Assembly: GCA_010027105.1 (NCBI GenBank)
Contig: RGVT01000088.1
Location: 1-8,981, forward strand
Direction: 5' to 3'
Origin: Planctomycetia bacterium
Lineage (GTDB): Bacteria; Planctomycetota; Planctomycetia; Pirellulales; UBA1268
Length of the DNA stretch: 8,981 nucleotides
Shown here: positions 7,040-8,981 of the stretch, in pieces
Layout of the letters: every line of letters begins with the position of its first letter
How positions within the stretch are numbered: the stretch's first letter is position 1
Notes under the pieces: generated by a model
What the model saw: only the letters and a program-made list of their open reading frames with translations
Databases searched by the model: none
Told to the model about the DNA's origin: nothing
Position numbers and translations under genes: made by a program

Positions 7040-8981
7040 TCAGGGAGTGGCGGCGGGCGGCCCCTCGCCGGGGCTCGAGTCGAGGATCGCGCGGGCGCGG
7101 GCCGCCAGGTCGGCGGCCAGATCCTCCTCGCCCAACGCCCGGTGCGCCGCGGCCAGCAGCAGCAGGTCTTCCCCCACCTCGGCGTGTTCCGGCCCGAAGA
7201 TCGACTCGTCGATCGCGACCGCCTGCTTCAGGAGCCGCACCGCCGCGTCGGGCCGCCGCTCCTCCAGGGCGAGTGCCCCGAGCTTGTGCAGGCACACCGC
7301 CGCGGCGGCGTCGAGCCCGGGAGCCTGGCTGCGGCAGATCGCCAGCGCCTCCTCGAGCAGTCGCTTCGCCTCGGCGTTCCTCCCGCGCAGCCGCGCCGCG
7401 GCAGCCAGGTCGACCAGCAGCGCCGCGACCCGCTGGTTACGTTCGCCGAGCCGCCGCTGCGTGGTCTCGAGGGCGGGGCGCAGGAGCGCCTCGGCCGCCT
7501 CGGCCTGCCGCGCCGCGAGGTGGTCTTCGGCGAGCCGCTGCATCGCCGTCAGGGTCACGTCGTGCTCCGGCCCGAGGTGCAGCCTCCAGATCGCCAGGGC
7601 GCGGGTGCGGAAGTCGACGGCGGTGGCCGGGTTCTCCGCCCCCTCCACGTCGGCGAGCCGCTCGAGCGTCAGGGCCAGCGAGGGGTGCATCGCTCCCTGC
7701 GTCCGCAGCCGCACCCCCACCGCCTTGTCGAGCAGTTCCACGGCCTCCGTCCGGTCGCCGTCCCGCTCCTCGATGGCCGCCAGCCGCTCGTAGATGTCGG
7801 CCATGGTGGGGTGCGGGCGGCCGAGCGTGCGCTGGCGGATGGCGAGCGCCTGCTTGAGCAGGTCGCGCGACGCGGTCGCCTTGCCGCGCCGCAGCGACAC
7901 GTCGGCGAGTCGCTCGATCGTCTCGGCGGTCGTGAGGTTGAAGGTGCCGAGCACCTTGACGTCGATGGCGAGCACCTGGCGGAGATACCCGCGGGCCTCC
8001 TCGAACCTCCCCTGGCGTTCCACGACCCGCGCCAGGTGGAACAGGTCGACGGCCGTCTCCGGATGCTCGGCGCCGAAGGCCGACTTGTCGGCCTCCACCG
8101 CCCGCTTGAAAAAGTCCTCGGCCCGCGGGAGGTCGCCGGTCTGCTCGTAGGCGTGGGCGAGCTCGTGCAGGGCGAGGGCCCGCCGCAGCGGATCGCCGCC
8201 GCCGTCGCCGAGAACCTGCGCGGCCCGGGCGAGCAGGTCGGCCGCCTGCTGCCGCTCGTCGCCCGAGATCGCGCAGCGCGCCAGCCGCACCAGATCGGAG
8301 GCCACTTCGCAATGCCCCTCGCCGAGCGTCTGCGTGTCGATGCCGAGCGCCTCCTCGTAGGCCCGCCGGGCCGCGGCCCGGTCTCCGGAGGCCAGGAGCG
8401 TGTCTCCCAGATGCACGAGCGCCACAGCCAGGCCGGGGTGCGGCCCGTCGGCGGCGCTCCTCTGGATAGCCACCACGGTATCGCGGATCGGGCGGGCGGC
8501 GGCGTGATTGCCCGCCTCGTCGTGGAGATTGGCGCGGAGTTCGAGGCTGCGGGCCACGGTGGGGTGGTCGGATCCGACCAGCTCCACCCGCGCAGCGACG
8601 ACGCGGTCGAGGAGCCGGCCAGCCTCGGCGAACTCGCCCATCTCCGCCCTGATCGCGGCGAGGGCCTCGAGCGCGCGGAGCGTGACGGCGTGCCTGGGCC
8701 CGAGCGAGGCTTCCCAGGCCTCCGCCGCCTCGGCCTGGCGGGCGGCTGCCTCCGGCAGGTAGCCGCGCCCGCGAAGCGCCTCGGCGAACAACGCGAGCGA
8801 GTCGGCGACCTGGGCCGGCGGGGCGCCCGGCACACCGCGCCGGATCGAGACGGAGCGGCGGGCGCACGCTTCGCCCTCGAGAAACCTCCGCCCGGCGATC
8901 TCGATCGCCGCCAGCAGGTCGAGGGCGTCGGCGATGGCGGGCGCCGTGGCGCCCTCGGTCCGCTCGCGGATCTGGATCGCC
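7040..8981 (-). CDS. Long tetratricopeptide repeat protein, kinesin-light-chain/TPR_12 type (5' truncated by window)
   Basis: The minus frame has no stop from 7043 to the window edge, so about 646 residues of the C-terminal part are visible; the GTG at 8833 is an internal codon. The residues before it (AIQIRERTEG and onward) continue the same repeat, which shows that the gene extends beyond the window. The whole visible part is a gapless array of 41-43-residue units of the pattern LG-x-x-HP-x-x-A-x-x-L-x-x-LA-x-x-x-x-x-x-G-x-x-x-EA followed by an AL-x-I type helix. This is the TPR_12 repeat found in kinesin light chains and in many bacterial multi-domain proteins, where it makes a protein-binding superhelix. 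No signal peptide or catalytic domain can be judged because the N-terminus is missing; in planctomycetes such arrays are often joined to Ser/Thr kinase or other signalling domains, so that should be looked for upstream. It ends convergently, 12 nt from the secreted TPR gene. Confidence 0.92.
   Translation of the reverse strand, partial: AIQIRERTEGATAPAIADALDLLAAIEIAGRRFLEGEACARRSVSIRRGVPGAPPAQVADSLALFAEALRGRGYLPEAAARQAEAAEAWEASLGPRHAVTLRALEALAAIRAEMGEFAEAGRLLDRVVAARVELVGSDHPTVARSLELRANLHDEAGNHAAARPIRDTVVAIQRSAADGPHPGLAVALVHLGDTLLASGDRAAARRAYEEALGIDTQTLGEGHCEVASDLVRLARCAISGDERQQAADLLARAAQVLGDGGGDPLRRALALHELAHAYEQTGDLPRAEDFFKRAVEADKSAFGAEHPETAVDLFHLARVVERQGRFEEARGYLRQVLAIDVKVLGTFNLTTAETIERLADVSLRRGKATASRDLLKQALAIRQRTLGRPHPTMADIYERLAAIEERDGDRTEAVELLDKAVGVRLRTQGAMHPSLALTLERLADVEGAENPATAVDFRTRALAIWRLHLGPEHDVTLTAMQRLAEDHLAARQAEAAEALLRPALETTQRRLGERNQRVAALLVDLAAAARLRGRNAEAKRLLEEALAICRSQAPGLDAAAAVCLHKLGALALEERRPDAAVRLLKQAVAIDESIFGPEHAEVGEDLLLLAAAHRALGEEDLAADLAARARAILDSSPGEGPPAATP
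7067..8950 (-). repeat. Array of 15 consecutive 41-43-residue TPR units
   Basis: Dividing the protein after the Gly that closes each unit gives, from N to C, lengths of 42, 42, 42, 43, 41, 42, 41, 42, 42, 42, 41, 42, 43, 41 and 42 residues, with no linker between units (628 residues, 1884 bp, a period close to 126 bp). A partial unit precedes them at 8951-8980. Only about eight residues follow the last unit before the stop. Units differ clearly in sequence, so the array is old or diversified rather than a recent tandem duplication. Confidence 0.85.

Noticed and set aside
8833..8833. GTG at 8833 as the start of the long TPR protein
   Set aside because: The 49 codons upstream to the window edge are open and continue the same 42-residue repeat register, so the codon is an internal Val within the first complete unit.
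7437..8867. Long alternative minus-strand frames, and the plus-strand frames at 7024-7857 and 7047-7793, opposite or out of phase with the TPR array
   Set aside because: Low-complexity Arg/Ala/Pro/Ser products; the TPR frame shows fifteen clean repeat units in one phase.

Overview
The window looks like high-GC planctomycete chromosome. The main evidence is a DUF1559 protein (a prepilin-like family hugely expanded in Planctomycetes) that carries both its N-terminal methylation motif and its C-terminal H-X9-DG motif. Strong GC bias at third codon positions, weak Shine-Dalgarno signals, Ala/Pro-rich tails and long TPR proteins fit this. I cannot name a genus.

Layout. (1) 1-1353 (+): 3' part of an FAD-dependent oxidoreductase of the amine-oxidase / UDP-galactopyranose-mutase-like type; its start lies outside the window. 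(2) 1351-1416: a perfect 21-bp inverted repeat, itself built of imperfect palindromes, between two convergent genes; its outer ends supply both TAG stop codons. (3) 1414-2547 (-): DUF1559 prepilin-like protein. (4) 2548-2786: divergent intergenic region with one candidate sigma-70-type promoter and a C-rich leader. (5) 2787-7027 (+): a tight three-gene cluster: a GspE/PilB-type ATPase with an unusual membrane-embedded N-terminus; a CvpA-like four-helix membrane protein with a long C-terminal extension (three 15-residue Asp-rich repeats, a Pro/Ala linker and an acidic tail); and a secreted TPR-like protein with a basic tail. Gaps are 15 nt and then a 4-nt overlap, so they probably form one transcript. 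(6) 7040-8981 (-): 3' part of a long TPR protein, convergent with the cluster and 12 nt away. It is an uninterrupted array of 41-43-residue repeats, and its reading frame stays open to the window edge.

How the genes may work together. The ATPase has every catalytic motif of type II secretion / type IV pilus assembly ATPases, and the divergent neighbour has a type IV prepilin signal, so a link to pseudopilin assembly is plausible but not proven. The CvpA-like protein and the TPR protein are translationally coupled and both probably expose their C-terminal parts outside the cytoplasmic membrane. Their oppositely charged tails suggest, as a hypothesis, that they bind each other. No RNA genes, CRISPR arrays, transposase genes or phage genes were seen.
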